64,000 bases of DNA, taken from positions 358,097 to 422,096 of the forward strand of contig JBCBEC010000003.1 in assembly GCA_038528965.1 (NCBI GenBank). The letters run 5' to 3'. A model generated the notes under the pieces. That model did no database searches, was not told where the DNA came from, and saw nothing but the letters and a program-made list of their open reading frames with translations. This document shows positions 36,343-45,213 of the stretch, in pieces. The DNA comes from Lewinella sp038528965. Its GTDB lineage: Bacteria > Bacteroidota > Bacteroidia > Chitinophagales > Saprospiraceae. The position numbers and the translations under genes are program-made. How positions within the stretch are numbered: the first letter of the stretch is position 1; each line of letters starts with the position of its first letter.

Positions 36343-37911
36343 ATGAATCGCTTTTTCCTGTTTATTGGTGTGCTGTTACTATGCGGCTCCGTCCAGGCCC
36401 AGAAGGACCTCTACGACCTGGAACATCTAGTGGAAATAAAACTGGAGTTTGAAGAGTCTAATTGGCATTACCTGCTGGATTCACTGAAGGAACGGGGCCA
36501 GGATGAGCGACTCGTTGCAGACGTTTCGGTAGACGGTAAAGAATACCCACAGTCTGGCGTACGCTATAAGGGTAATAGTTCGTACTTCAATGTAAGAAAT
36601 GCCGGAGGCCGAAAGCTCCCCTTCAACATCAAAGTTGACTTTGTCAATAAAAAGACACGCCTGCCCGGTGGATTCGTTACCCTAAAATTGTCTAACGTCT
36701 TTCGTGACCCTAGCTTCATGCGCGAAGTCCTCTCCTATGAGGTAGCGCGGAAGTATATGCCAGCACCCCACGCCAACTACGCTAAGGTGTACGTAAACGG
36801 TGATTACCTAGGGCTGTATAATCTGTCAGAATCGGTGGACGATGACTTTCTCAAAGAGTACTACGGCGACGACAATGGAGTGTTTTTCAAATGCGATCCT
36901 GACTGGCACAACCGCACTCCGACCAGTTGTAAAACCGGCAATAATGCGAGCTTGGAATACTTGGGGCAAGACTCTGTTTGTTACTACGCCCTGTATGAAC
37001 TCAAGTCAAAAAAGGGTGGCTGGGCCGAATTACTGGCACTTACAGAGGTGATTAACCAATACCCTCAGCGCCTAGAGCAAATGATGAACATCAACGAAGT
37101 GCTATGGATGCTGGCCTACGATAATGTTTTAGTCAATCTAGATAGCTACCTCGGACGATTATGTCATAATTACTACCTGTACCAGGACGAAGCCAATATC
37201 TGGCATCCGGTGGTTTGGGATATGAACCTCAGCTTTGGTGGTTTCCGCTATACCGGACTCGGAGCCCCTTTGAGCAACGAGAGCATGCAAGAGATGAGCA
37301 TGTTCCTCCACTATAAGGAGGATAATATGCAGCGGCCATTAGTTGTACAACTGCTCAAGGACAATCACTTCCGTAAAATTTATTTGGCCCAGATCAAAAC
37401 GATCGTGGAAGAAAACTTCAGTAATGGTTGGTACAAAGAAAAGGCGGCCGAAATTCAAGCGCTCATCGGTGATGAGGTAGCTGCTGACCCCAACCGCCTA
37501 TATGACCTAGAACTCTACGAGAAAAACTTCGACGTAACCGTTCAGATTGACAACTCTCGAATCATTGGCATTACAGAGCTAATGGATCAGCGTGCTACCC
37601 ACCTATTGTCGCACCCGCTGATGCAAAAGGAACAACCCAACATAGCGGAAGTCAAACACCAGGTCATTGGCGACAATGCGAACATTACTGCCCAAGTGGA
37701 GATAGCAGATGCGGTATGGCTGTATCACCGCCGCAACGCTGATAGCCCCTGGCAACGCCAACCCATGGCCGCTAACGATAATGATGCCTGGATGGCGCAA
37801 ATTCCGCTCAGTGAAGACGTACAGTACTACGTTGTAGCGGAAAACAAATACATAGCTGCGCTCTCACCCGCACGCGCTGCAAAGGAGTTTTACGAGATTA
37901 AGGCGAAGTAG
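36343..37911 (+). CDS. CotH-family secreted kinase-like protein
   Basis: The 522-residue protein starts with a signal peptide (FLFIGVLLLCGSVQA, then QKDLYDLEH) and has the CotH elements GVRYKGNSSYF, SFMREVLSYEVARKYM, NYAKVYVNGDYLGLYN, then NLDSYLGRLCHNYYLYQ (D267) and VVWDMNLSFGGF. CotH phosphorylates spore-coat proteins in Bacillus; family members in Bacteroidota are secreted and their substrates unknown. The two tandem genes are clear paralogues and probably one operon. An inverted repeat after the stop may end the transcript. Confidence 0.88.
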   Translation: MNRFFLFIGVLLLCGSVQAQKDLYDLEHLVEIKLEFEESNWHYLLDSLKERGQDERLVADVSVDGKEYPQSGVRYKGNSSYFNVRNAGGRKLPFNIKVDFVNKKTRLPGGFVTLKLSNVFRDPSFMREVLSYEVARKYMPAPHANYAKVYVNGDYLGLYNLSESVDDDFLKEYYGDDNGVFFKCDPDWHNRTPTSCKTGNNASLEYLGQDSVCYYALYELKSKKGGWAELLALTEVINQYPQRLEQMMNINEVLWMLAYDNVLVNLDSYLGRLCHNYYLYQDEANIWHPVVWDMNLSFGGFRYTGLGAPLSNESMQEMSMFLHYKEDNMQRPLVVQLLKDNHFRKIYLAQIKTIVEENFSNGWYKEKAAEIQALIGDEVAADPNRLYDLELYEKNFDVTVQIDNSRIIGITELMDQRATHLLSHPLMQKEQPNIAEVKHQVIGDNANITAQVEIADAVWLYHRRNADSPWQRQPMAANDNDAWMAQIPLSEDVQYYVVAENKYIAALSPARAAKEFYEIKAK

Positions 37912-37933
37912 AATAAGCCGCAAATCGTAACTA

Positions 37934-37984
37934 CAATGGCAATCAAAAGTCAATAAGAGCGCATTGATATTTTGATTGCCATTG
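37934..37984. terminator. Inverted repeat downstream of the cotH pair
   Basis: A 15-bp perfect inverted repeat (CAATGGCAATCAAAA at 37934-37948, complement at 37970-37984) with a 21-base loop lies between the cotH operon and the hydrolase gene. T-content after it is weak (CTGTTTTG), so termination is probable but not certain. Confidence 0.55.
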
Positions 37985-38016
37985 CTGTTTTGATTCTAAA
38001 CTTTCCCCACCCCAGC

Positions 38017-38994
38017 ATGGCCATCAGCTACGAGCACAACTACCCCGGACCTCCCTGGTACCAATTCAATGGACACCTGCAAACCATTCTCGCTGCCTTT
38101 GGTGGCCCAGAAGTGATGTATCGCCGTGAGCGACTGGAGCTAGACGATGGTGACTTTCTGGATATTGATTGGCTCCAACAACAGCACGCTGCCAATAGTC
38201 TGGTGATACTCACCCATGGCCTAGAGGGAAATTCCCAACGCCCGTACATTCGCTCAGCGGCCCACTTCTTCCACGAACGTGGCTGGGATGTCATCGCCTG
38301 GAATTGCCGTTCCTGCAGTGGCGAAATGAATCGTACCCTGCGCCTGTATCATCACGGTGAAATTAGCGATATCCATACCGTTACTACTCACGCTTTAGAT
38401 CAGGGGCAGTACCAGCAAGTGGTTTTCGTGGGCTATAGTATGGGTGGGGCTATGCTCACTAAATACCTCTCGGTACACCACCAAACGCTCCCTGATGCGG
38501 TCCTGGGTGGAATTGCTTTCTCCTCCCCCTTTGACCTGGCCGCAGGCGTAGATGCACTAGAGCTGCCCGGCAACGGCATTTATAAAAAACGTTTCCTAAG
38601 GCAACTAGGAGGTAAACTTCAGGATAAAGCCAAACGCTTTCCGGGCGTTATTGATATCAGTAGATTAGCGCACGTAAAGACCTGGCGCGACTTTGACGAG
38701 TGGTTCACTGCTCCCCTACTCCAACTCTCTTCCGCAAAGGAGTTCTACGATATTGCCTCCGCAAAAAACTTTGTGAACACCCTCAATCGCCCTGTCTTGG
38801 CCGTCAACGCCCTGAACGACCCCATCATCACCGACGATTGTCTGCCGCTAGCAGAAGCTCCGAATCACCCATTCCTACACCTCGAAATCACGGAAGAAGG
38901 CGGCCACGTGGGCTATCAAATGCGAGGGCAAAAGGGAAGAAACTGGATGAACCTGCGCGCCTGGGAGGAAATTGAGAAGTGGGTGGGGGAATGA
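38017..38994 (+). CDS. Alpha/beta hydrolase, YheT family
   Basis: The 325-residue cytosolic hydrolase has the YheT-family signature: PPWYQFNGHLQTI near the N terminus, LTHGLEGNSQRPYIRS, WDVIAWNCRSCSGEMNR, the nucleophile elbow GYSMGG (catalytic Ser), and a C-terminal HVGYQ with the catalytic His. The substrate is unknown; esterase activity is reported for relatives. I chose the ATG at 38017 (MAISYEHNY) because the 15 upstream codons overlap the inverted repeat. A hexamer array starts at the stop codon. Confidence 0.87.
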   Translation: MAISYEHNYPGPPWYQFNGHLQTILAAFGGPEVMYRRERLELDDGDFLDIDWLQQQHAANSLVILTHGLEGNSQRPYIRSAAHFFHERGWDVIAWNCRSCSGEMNRTLRLYHHGEISDIHTVTTHALDQGQYQQVVFVGYSMGGAMLTKYLSVHHQTLPDAVLGGIAFSSPFDLAAGVDALELPGNGIYKKRFLRQLGGKLQDKAKRFPGVIDISRLAHVKTWRDFDEWFTAPLLQLSSAKEFYDIASAKNFVNTLNRPVLAVNALNDPIITDDCLPLAEAPNHPFLHLEITEEGGHVGYQMRGQKGRNWMNLRAWEEIEKWVGE

Positions 38995-39030
38995 ATTAGA
39001 ATTACAATTAGAGTGAGAATTAGAATTAGG
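38995..39030. repeat. Hexanucleotide array AATTAG, about six units
   Basis: Units AATTAG, AATTAC, AATTAG, AGTGAG, AATTAG, AATTAG follow the hydrolase stop codon directly. Same family as 43613-43666 (complement TTCTAA). Confidence 0.7.
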
Positions 39031-39255
39031 ATATAATAGGTATACTGAGGCTCGTAGAGTACACAAGAAAGTAGTAGTTAGAGTGATCCGACTGCACTGA
39101 AGTTTCGTCGGACGATGAAATTAGCATTAGAATTTTAGAGTTGGAATTACTCAAGAACGAACATTCTAACATTCAAACCAACTAAACTCCATGAATCAAT
39201 TACTGACACACAAATACGCGGGTGTAAAAATCAACAGTTACGGCCATTGATGTAC

Positions 39256-39275
39256 AGACGCATTGCAATGCGTCT
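39256..39275. repeat. 20-bp perfect palindrome, REP-like
   Basis: AGACGCATTG CAATGCGTCT is palindromic and shares the 18-base core GACGCATTGCAATGCGTC with 15989-16016. Confidence 0.7.
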
Positions 39276-39364
39276 CTTCGGCAAGATACTTACGATCATT
39301 TTTTTTACAGAAGAACTCAACTAACTAAGGCCGACACAGGTGGCCGAACCAAATTCATTAAGTT

Positions 39365-39826
39365 TTAAACTTCTAACGGCAACGCACTACTCGCTTTCAC
39401 CTCCGTCATCACAAATGAGCTTTGTACGCGGCCGATATTGGCCAGAGAGGCTAGTTTTTCGGTAATGAACGCCTGATAGTGTTGCATATCCTGAACGTGG
39501 ATCTTTAATAGATAATCAAACATGCCGGCAATGTGGTAGCAAGCGTTCACCTCTGGCAATTTGACCACCTCCGCTTCAAATTGGTCCAGGTAAGCTTTGT
39601 GGTGCAGTTCTAGCGTTACGGAACAAAAGGCCGTGAGCGTAAAGCCCAACTTTTGCTTATCAATAATGGCGGTATAAGATTGGATAAAGCCATCCCTTTC
39701 CAAACGCTTAATACGTTCGAAAACGGGCGTATTTGTCATTTGCAGCTCGGCAGCAATTTCCTTAATCTTCATTTTGCCGTCCTCTTGCAGCATTTGCAGT
39801 ATGCGGCGATCAATGGCGTCTAACAT
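39365..39826 (-). CDS. Lrp/AsnC family transcriptional regulator
   Basis: The 153-residue protein has an N-terminal winged helix (LDAIDRRILQMLQEDGKMKIKEIAAELQMTNTPVFERIKRLERDGFI) and a C-terminal RAM/AsnC ligand-binding domain (CYHIAGMFDYLLKIHVQDMQHYQAF). Members sense amino acids and form octamers that wrap DNA. It is divergent from the PLP enzyme gene with a 164-base spacer that contains an inverted repeat, so it probably regulates that gene and itself. The effector is plausibly a sulfur amino acid, inferred from the neighbour. Confidence 0.93.
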   Translation of the reverse strand: MLDAIDRRILQMLQEDGKMKIKEIAAELQMTNTPVFERIKRLERDGFIQSYTAIIDKQKLGFTLTAFCSVTLELHHKAYLDQFEAEVVKLPEVNACYHIAGMFDYLLKIHVQDMQHYQAFITEKLASLANIGRVQSSFVMTEVKASSALPLEV

Positions 39827-39897
39827 AGCGGGATTTTTTTCTAATTCTCTACCTCTGCAAACCTCAGAAAAGAATAATCATCTTCAATATACAAATC

Positions 39898-39916
39898 AGA
39901 AGATATATTTTCTTCT
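39898..39916. promoter_or_regulatory. Candidate Lrp operator
   Basis: AGAAGA and TCTTCT flank a 7-base A+T spacer, an inverted repeat of the kind Lrp/AsnC proteins bind, in the divergent spacer and about 40 bases upstream of the PLP gene's -7 element. Confidence 0.45.
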
Positions 39917-39953
39917 AACTACCTAAAACATAGATAAAACCACTACTTGGATA

Positions 39954-39961
39954 TAATTTTG
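39954..39961 (+). promoter_or_regulatory. Predicted -7 element of the PLP enzyme gene
   Basis: TAATTTTG matches TAnnTTTG exactly and lies 30 bases before the ATG at 39991. No clear -33 TTG is seen, as expected if an activator such as Lrp is needed. Confidence 0.5.
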
Positions 39962-39990
39962 CAGTAGCAACCTAACTAAAAAGACAGATT

Positions 39991-41298
39991 ATGCCACGCC
40001 ACCAATTAGCACCAGAAAGCCAAATGATGTCTTACGGCTACGAGCCCTCTTGGTCAGAAGGAGCGATCAAGCCGCCCATCTTTCAAACCTCCACCTTTGT
40101 TTTTAATACTGCCGAGGAAGGTAAGGCCCACTTTGAATTGGCTTATGGGCTACGTAAGTCAGAAGGAAATGACCAGCCCGGCTTGATTTATAGTCGAATC
40201 AACAACCCCAATCTAGAAATATTGGAAAATCGGCTTTGCCTGTGGGACCAGGCAGAAGCTTGCGCCATCTTTGAGAGTGGGATGTCGGCCATTAGTACAG
40301 TTCTGCTGGAGCATCTAAAACCAGGCGATCTTTTGTTATATAGTTCTCCGGTTTATGGTGGCACAGATCATTTTATTCATGATTACCTCCCGCAAATTGG
40401 TGTTACGGCAATACCCTTCAACGAGCAAGACAGCTACGCCGAAATAGTACAACGCATAGAAGGTAGTGGCCTTGCTGATCGGCTACGGCTGATCTTTGTA
40501 GAAACCCCTGCCAACCCCACTAATGCGCTAATCGATATTGCGATGTGCAAAAGGGTAGCAGATCATTTCTCCACCGCTGAGGCACCAGTTCATCTGGCCG
40601 TAGATAACACCTACATGGGGCCACTTTGGTCACATCCGTTACAATTAGGAGCTGACTTGGTCATCTATTCTGCCACTAAATACTTAGGTGGGCACAGTGA
40701 TTTAATTGCCGGTGCTGTATTGGGGTCCACAGCCGCTATTCAGCCTATAAAAACCTTACGTACTTTCCTAGGAAATATGGCTAGCCCTAATACTTGTTGG
40801 CTACTGCTCCGCAGCCTAGAGACCCTCCAAGTACGAATGGAAAAACAGACCCAAAATGCCCAGCAAGTAGCTGACTTTCTACAGCAACACCCCTTGGTAG
40901 ATCAAGTCTACTATCTAGGCTTGCTTGAGCCTGGCACCCCTGCTTATTCCATCTACAAAAGCCAGTACACTGCACCAGGCGCAATGATTTCCTTTACCAT
41001 CCGAGGAGGAGAAAAGGAGGCCTTTACCTTCCTCAACCACTTGCGACTATTCCACCTAGCAGTAAGTTTAGGCAGTACGGAATCTTTAGCTCAACATCCT
41101 GCCACAATGACCCACGTAGGTGTAGATCCTGAAACCCGCCAACGCTTAGGCATAACCGAACAGCTCGTTCGCCTTTCGATTGGGGTAGAAAACGCTACCG
41201 ATCTTATCTGGGATGTGGAGCAAGCATTAGTCGAAGTCAGTAAAAACAGCGTAGATCTAGCGAAAAATCCGCTTGATGCTCAGATGGATCTTAGCTAA
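39991..41298 (+). CDS. Cys/Met metabolism PLP enzyme (methionine gamma-lyase/cystathionine gamma-synthase type)
   Basis: The 435-residue protein belongs to the Cys/Met metabolism family. Motifs: PPIFQTSTFVF, YSRINNPNLEILE, ESGMSAIST (phosphate site), the Tyr of YSSPVYGGT, VDNTYMGP (Asp to pyridine N) and the Schiff-base Lys in YSATKYLGGHSDLIAG. The length and AVSLGSTESLAQHP C-terminal motif fit gamma-lyases. Divergence from an Lrp-type regulator, as in many Met gamma-lyase loci, favours degradation of methionine to methanethiol, ammonia and 2-oxobutyrate; cystathionine gamma-lyase/synthase remains possible. Its end overlaps the convergent patatin gene by 8 bases. Confidence 0.88.
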   Translation: MPRHQLAPESQMMSYGYEPSWSEGAIKPPIFQTSTFVFNTAEEGKAHFELAYGLRKSEGNDQPGLIYSRINNPNLEILENRLCLWDQAEACAIFESGMSAISTVLLEHLKPGDLLLYSSPVYGGTDHFIHDYLPQIGVTAIPFNEQDSYAEIVQRIEGSGLADRLRLIFVETPANPTNALIDIAMCKRVADHFSTAEAPVHLAVDNTYMGPLWSHPLQLGADLVIYSATKYLGGHSDLIAGAVLGSTAAIQPIKTLRTFLGNMASPNTCWLLLRSLETLQVRMEKQTQNAQQVADFLQQHPLVDQVYYLGLLEPGTPAYSIYKSQYTAPGAMISFTIRGGEKEAFTFLNHLRLFHLAVSLGSTESLAQHPATMTHVGVDPETRQRLGITEQLVRLSIGVENATDLIWDVEQALVEVSKNSVDLAKNPLDAQMDLS

Positions 41299-42064
41299 CG
41301 GATGGAAGAGACGGTGCTGCTGCCAGGGCTTCCATAGCAGCACTGTATCCCATTTCGAAGACTTCATCAATCCGATTTAGGCTAAATGTTCCAACCTGAT
41401 CCAATCCTGGCGGAGCAATTAACAAATCGCAATCTGAAAACTTTCGTTCCGACAAGGTTACCACGCCAATTTTGAACGCGCGGTCTAGGACAGCCATCGA
41501 GCTATTCAACTCTTCAGGCTCAATATTATCCAAGGGGTTAACGTAAGAACCGATGATATAATCACATTCTTCTTCGAGTGGTTCTAAGGGGAAATTATCG
41601 GTTATACCACCATCGGCGTAATAAATGCCATCAATCAAGACCGGCGATAAGACCATAGGAACGGCGGCTGAGGCCAGAATGGGCTGGATAAGTCTACCCT
41701 CTTTGAAGATACAATTCTTACCCGCACAGATATCAGTCGTTGAGATAAATAGTTTCCGCTCCAGCGAATGAAAATTGTCATCCGGAAGATGAGCAGCAAA
41801 TACGGAGTGAAACCGATCTGTATCCAAAAGCCCCGGCTTACTGTAGGTATAATTTTGCCAGGTAAACATGGGGGTTGTCTTAAAAAACTCAAGCGTATGC
41901 TCCCAGGAGTGGCCAGCCGCATAGAATGCTCCAACAACAGCACCAATACTCGCACCGGCTATCTGCCGTACGCGAATTTGCTTTTCTTCTAAGGCTTTAA
42001 TAACTCCCAAATGGGCCATACCACGCACACCACCACCAGAGAGCACCAGTCCTACGTTTTTCAT
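41291..42064 (-). CDS. Patatin-like phospholipase
   Basis: The 257-residue protein has the patatin catalytic dyad and oxyanion hole: GGGVRGMAHLG near the N terminus, nucleophile elbow GASIG, and DGGITDNFP with the catalytic Asp. It should hydrolyse acyl lipids; whether it acts in the cytoplasm or is exported is unclear, since no signal is visible. I chose the ATG at 42062-42064 (MKNVGLVLSGGG), which puts the oxyanion loop at the usual distance, over the start at 42091. Confidence 0.9.
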   Translation of the reverse strand: MKNVGLVLSGGGVRGMAHLGVIKALEEKQIRVRQIAGASIGAVVGAFYAAGHSWEHTLEFFKTTPMFTWQNYTYSKPGLLDTDRFHSVFAAHLPDDNFHSLERKLFISTTDICAGKNCIFKEGRLIQPILASAAVPMVLSPVLIDGIYYADGGITDNFPLEPLEEECDYIIGSYVNPLDNIEPEELNSSMAVLDRAFKIGVVTLSERKFSDCDLLIAPPGLDQVGTFSLNRIDEVFEMGYSAAMEALAAAPSLPSVS

Positions 42065-42162
42065 AGATTTTTCATTCGGTCTAGACAGCATCCTTCTATA
42101 AATGCCGGATTAGTATTCTAACGAAAAATTCTACCTCAGACACATTTTTCGATCCATAAATT

Positions 42163-43344
42163 TCAAGAAGTAGCAGCTCCTTTTTTCCACAAAGCCCATA
42201 ATCCAAGCGCAGGGCCAATAGCCAATAAAACGAAACAGTAGGACAACCACCATTCTTGCTGTAAGGCGCTCAATAATTGAATGCTAATGATGGTAATCGC
42301 AAAGCCAATACAGTTGACGATAGTTAGTGCACTACCCTTACTTTCGGCCGGTGCATTATGTGCCACCATGGTAGAAAACAAAGGTGAATCAGCCACCACT
42401 AAGAAGCCCCACAGCAGTAGTACACTGATAAACACTACAGGTTGTGAAATCATAAAAATCACGGGTGATAGCAAGCAAAGTATACCTGAACCCGCCAGTG
42501 CGATGGCCGCAATCCGCTTTGGTCCAAAACGAGCTGACAAATAGCCAGCGGTAACGCAACCCAAGCCTCCTGCTCCTATGATCAAAAAGGACCAAAATGG
42601 AATACCCAAGTCCGTGACCTCAGGATGCAAAGATTGGTAAAACACTAAGCTCACCGGCACGAAAGCCCAGAAGGCGTACAACTCCCACATATGCCCAAAG
42701 TACCCAAAAGCAGCTGACCGAAACTGAGGCTGGCGGAATACTCGAAAGGCAGCGGCCAAATCGAGTGCCTGCCCGGGCCGTCGATTGGGGCCATCCCCCA
42801 CGAAAAGTAGCATGGACAAACCGCCTACAGCCGCGATTAACGAGGTAAACAAGAGTACGTTGCGCCAAGGCCAGGAAGCACCTATACCTTTCAGAATATG
42901 AGGAAAGGCCGTTCCCAAAACTAATGCCCCTACTAAAAACCCCAAGGACTTACCCAGGCCCTTATCGTAATAATCCGCTGCAATCTTCATACCCACCGGA
43001 TAGATACCCGCCAGGAAAAAGCCGGTGGCAAAACGGATGGCCAGGAGGCTAATAGGCGTATTCCAGGAACTGGTAAGTCCATAATTACTCAAAGCACCTG
43101 CTAGAGCACAAAAGAAGAAAACGTACGAAGGCGAAAAGCGATCGGCAATCGTTAGTACCGCAAAAAGCAAGGTACCACTGATAAAGCCAAACTGTACCGC
43201 CGAAGTTAAGTGCCCTAATGCACTGCCCGACAAGCCAAAGGCCTGCACTAAATCACCCATCACGGCATTACCAGCAAACCAAAGAGACGTACAACAAAAC
43301 TGCGCAATAACAATGGTTGGAAGAATATGCTTGGCTATTTGCAT
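42163..43344 (-). CDS. MFS transporter
   Basis: The 393-residue protein has about 12 hydrophobic helices and an ends-in-cytoplasm pattern. It begins with KHILPTIVIAQFCCTSLWFAGNAV and has loop segments such as DRFSP and ARFGPKRIAAIALAGSG at the usual positions after helices 2 and 8. The sequence resembles the CynX/NimT-like and general DHA-type MFS families, but the substrate cannot be read. It stands alone, with a hexamer array upstream. Confidence 0.85.
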   Translation of the reverse strand: MQIAKHILPTIVIAQFCCTSLWFAGNAVMGDLVQAFGLSGSALGHLTSAVQFGFISGTLLFAVLTIADRFSPSYVFFFCALAGALSNYGLTSSWNTPISLLAIRFATGFFLAGIYPVGMKIAADYYDKGLGKSLGFLVGALVLGTAFPHILKGIGASWPWRNVLLFTSLIAAVGGLSMLLFVGDGPNRRPGQALDLAAAFRVFRQPQFRSAAFGYFGHMWELYAFWAFVPVSLVFYQSLHPEVTDLGIPFWSFLIIGAGGLGCVTAGYLSARFGPKRIAAIALAGSGILCLLSPVIFMISQPVVFISVLLLWGFLVVADSPLFSTMVAHNAPAESKGSALTIVNCIGFAITIISIQLLSALQQEWWLSYCFVLLAIGPALGLWALWKKGAATS

Positions 43345-43421
43345 GCAGGTAAGTTACAAAAGTTGACTGCCTCCGTTAGTCGTTGCCACAACAGCTACAT
43401 CAGCTGGGGCAATCTGCTTGA

Positions 43422-43475
43422 GTGGAAGTAGAAGTAAAAATGGAAGTGAAAGTGGAAATAACAGTAAAAGTGGTA
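43422..43475. repeat. Hexanucleotide array GTGGAA-like, nine units
   Basis: Nine six-base units in phase: GTGGAA, GTAGAA, GTAAAA, ATGGAA, GTGAAA, GTGGAA, ATAACA, GTAAAA, GTGGTA. On the other strand the consensus is TTC-N-AC, close to the TTCTAA family. Confidence 0.7.
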
Positions 43476-43612
43476 CTGATGGTGAGTGGGGCCAAATTTT
43501 ACGATATCGCGATTGGCAAAATCTTAGACGGCTGCATATACCAGAAGTGATCAATAACACCACAGCACGAGGTAGAGCTTGTCCTACACTCCCATTCCTC
43601 CCGATACTATCC

Positions 43613-43666
43613 TTCTAATTCTAATCCTCATTCTAATTCTAATCCTTATTCTAACTCTAATTCATC
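43613..43666. repeat. Hexanucleotide array TTCTAA, nine units
   Basis: Nine units in phase: TTCTAA, TTCTAA, TCCTCA, TTCTAA, TTCTAA, TCCTTA, TTCTAA, CTCTAA, TTCATC. It ends four bases from the helicase stop codon, i.e. directly 3' of that gene. Confidence 0.75.
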
Positions 43667-43670
43667 TCCC

Positions 43671-44999
43671 CTACCGCTTCTTCTTCCGGCGCTTACGCCG
43701 ATTAGCCTTAACGCGCCCCCTTTGCTCTTGCAGTTGTCTGCGATTGAGTGCTACTTTGGTGTTCTTCTTCTTTTTCTCGTGGAAGGCTCCTGCTTTTTTG
43801 GTGGCTAGCTTAACACGCACGTTAGGGACCCGTAAATTGGGCATCTCCTCGGGGATCAGCTCTTCGGAAAGGACTACTTCTTCGGGGAAAGGAAGGCGGG
43901 TAACCGTTTTCTGCATCATCTCCTCGGCGGCAGCCAGATAAGCTTCTTCTTCATTTCTGACCATCGTGATGGAAGCCCCCTCTTTATCGGCACGTCCGGT
44001 ACGGCCAATACGGTGGATATAGTCTTCTGAGGCCTCTGGCATATCAAGGTTAATCACGTGGGATACATCGCTGATATCCATACCACGGGAAATAAGGTCC
44101 GTAGCAATGAGGATGCGGTGCTTGCCACTATCGAATTGGCGCAAGCGCTCAAAGCGGTAGTTTTGGCTTTTATTGGCGTGTATCACTCCTACCCTTTCGC
44201 CGAATTGCGGCTCAAGCTGCTCGTAAGCGAGGTCAGCCAGGCGTTTGCTAGGAGCGAAGACCAGGGCTCGTTTAAAGTTTTCAGCATCTTGCAAGATGTA
44301 CGCCAATAGGTTGAGTTTGGTGCGATAATTGGGCACCAGATAAACAGCTTGATCAATATTTTCTAGTGGCGTTCCCGTGGGAGCCGCCTCAATCTGGACC
44401 GGAAAATTAAAGCTGTCCTCAATCACGATTTGCACTTCTTCAGTCATGGTGGCCGAGAAAAGCAAATTTTGCCGCTTAGCGGGAAGCAAGTCTATGATTT
44501 TAGTGAGCTGCGGCCGAAAACCCAGCGCCAGAAGCTCGTCCACCTCATCCAGAATCAAGTGGCGAATGGCCTTGGGACGAAACGAGCCCGCCAACAGCAG
44601 ATCGTAAACCCGGCCTGGGGTTCCTACTAAAACATCCAGCCCATCCTCTACCGTAGCTTGATGACGTTTAAGATTAACTCCACCGTACACTCCTACAGCC
44701 ACAATGTTCTGATAAGTAGTAATCCGATTAATCTCACCAACTACCTGCTCTACCAATTCTCTAGTAGGTACTAAAACCAATATCTGCGGAAGCGGATCCT
44801 TGCGAAACTTCCACTGACGGACAACTGGCAGCAAGTAAGCTAGCGTCTTTCCGGTACCCGTCTGGGCAATACCTACCACATCCTTACCGGACATGATAAC
44901 GGAAAAGGCCCGTTCCTGGATAACGGTAGGTGTTTCCAGACCTGCTTCAGCCAATGCTTTGAGCTGCGCATTGTGCAGATTAAAATCTTCGAATTTCAC
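43671..44999 (-). CDS. DEAD-box RNA helicase with DEVD motif II
   Basis: The 442-residue helicase has motifs I (AQTGTGKT), Ia (LVPTRELVEQV), Ib (GTPGRVYDL), II (LDEVDEL), III (FSATM), IV (ALVFAPSKR), V (DLISRGMDIS) and VI (HRIGRTGR). Motif II reads DEVD instead of DEAD. The C-terminal ~70 residues are Lys/Arg-rich and probably bind RNA. It likely unwinds rRNA or mRNA, as RhlE/CsdA do. The family start MKFEDFNL lies at a GTG (44997-44999); the upstream frame to 45050 is not conserved. Confidence 0.93.
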   Translation of the reverse strand: MKFEDFNLHNAQLKALAEAGLETPTVIQERAFSVIMSGKDVVGIAQTGTGKTLAYLLPVVRQWKFRKDPLPQILVLVPTRELVEQVVGEINRITTYQNIVAVGVYGGVNLKRHQATVEDGLDVLVGTPGRVYDLLLAGSFRPKAIRHLILDEVDELLALGFRPQLTKIIDLLPAKRQNLLFSATMTEEVQIVIEDSFNFPVQIEAAPTGTPLENIDQAVYLVPNYRTKLNLLAYILQDAENFKRALVFAPSKRLADLAYEQLEPQFGERVGVIHANKSQNYRFERLRQFDSGKHRILIATDLISRGMDISDVSHVINLDMPEASEDYIHRIGRTGRADKEGASITMVRNEEEAYLAAAEEMMQKTVTRLPFPEEVVLSEELIPEEMPNLRVPNVRVKLATKKAGAFHEKKKKNTKVALNRRQLQEQRGRVKANRRKRRKKKR

Positions 45000-45213
45000 G
45001 GCGCAAAGGTAAGAGAAAATGTACTTTTGTTGGACACGCCAAAAAATCACCGTGAAGTAACAGGCAGAACGTTTTCTGGTACAGGAAAGACAAAGGGCTA
45101 GCGTATTTCACAAGCGGAGAGGCTACAAGTTCGAAAGAGTACAAATCACATACGATCAATTGATCTTTCGGTCGTTTGCGTTTTGTTAAAGATAAAATCC
45201 AACTATACTATTT

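Larger units (their letters stand above)
38995..39364. other. Convergent intergenic region with hexamer array and palindrome
   Basis: It lies between the hydrolase stop and the Lrp stop. It contains a hexamer array immediately after the hydrolase stop codon, a weaker run of the same type near 39119-39150, and the palindrome at 39256. No gene is seen. Confidence 0.6.
43345..43670. other. Intergenic region with two hexamer arrays
   Basis: Between the MFS start and the helicase stop (both minus strand) lie a GTGGAA-type array at 43422-43475 and a TTCTAA array at 43613-43666. No gene is seen. Confidence 0.65.

Noticed and set aside
39119..39150. Additional hexamer-like run near the Lrp 3' end
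   Set aside because: Only two or three imperfect units (ATTAGC, ATTAGA, TTAGAG); too weak to list as an array.
43422..43666. Possible CRISPR array
   Set aside because: The units are only six bases long, contiguous and degenerate with no spacers; they are simple hexamer repeats.
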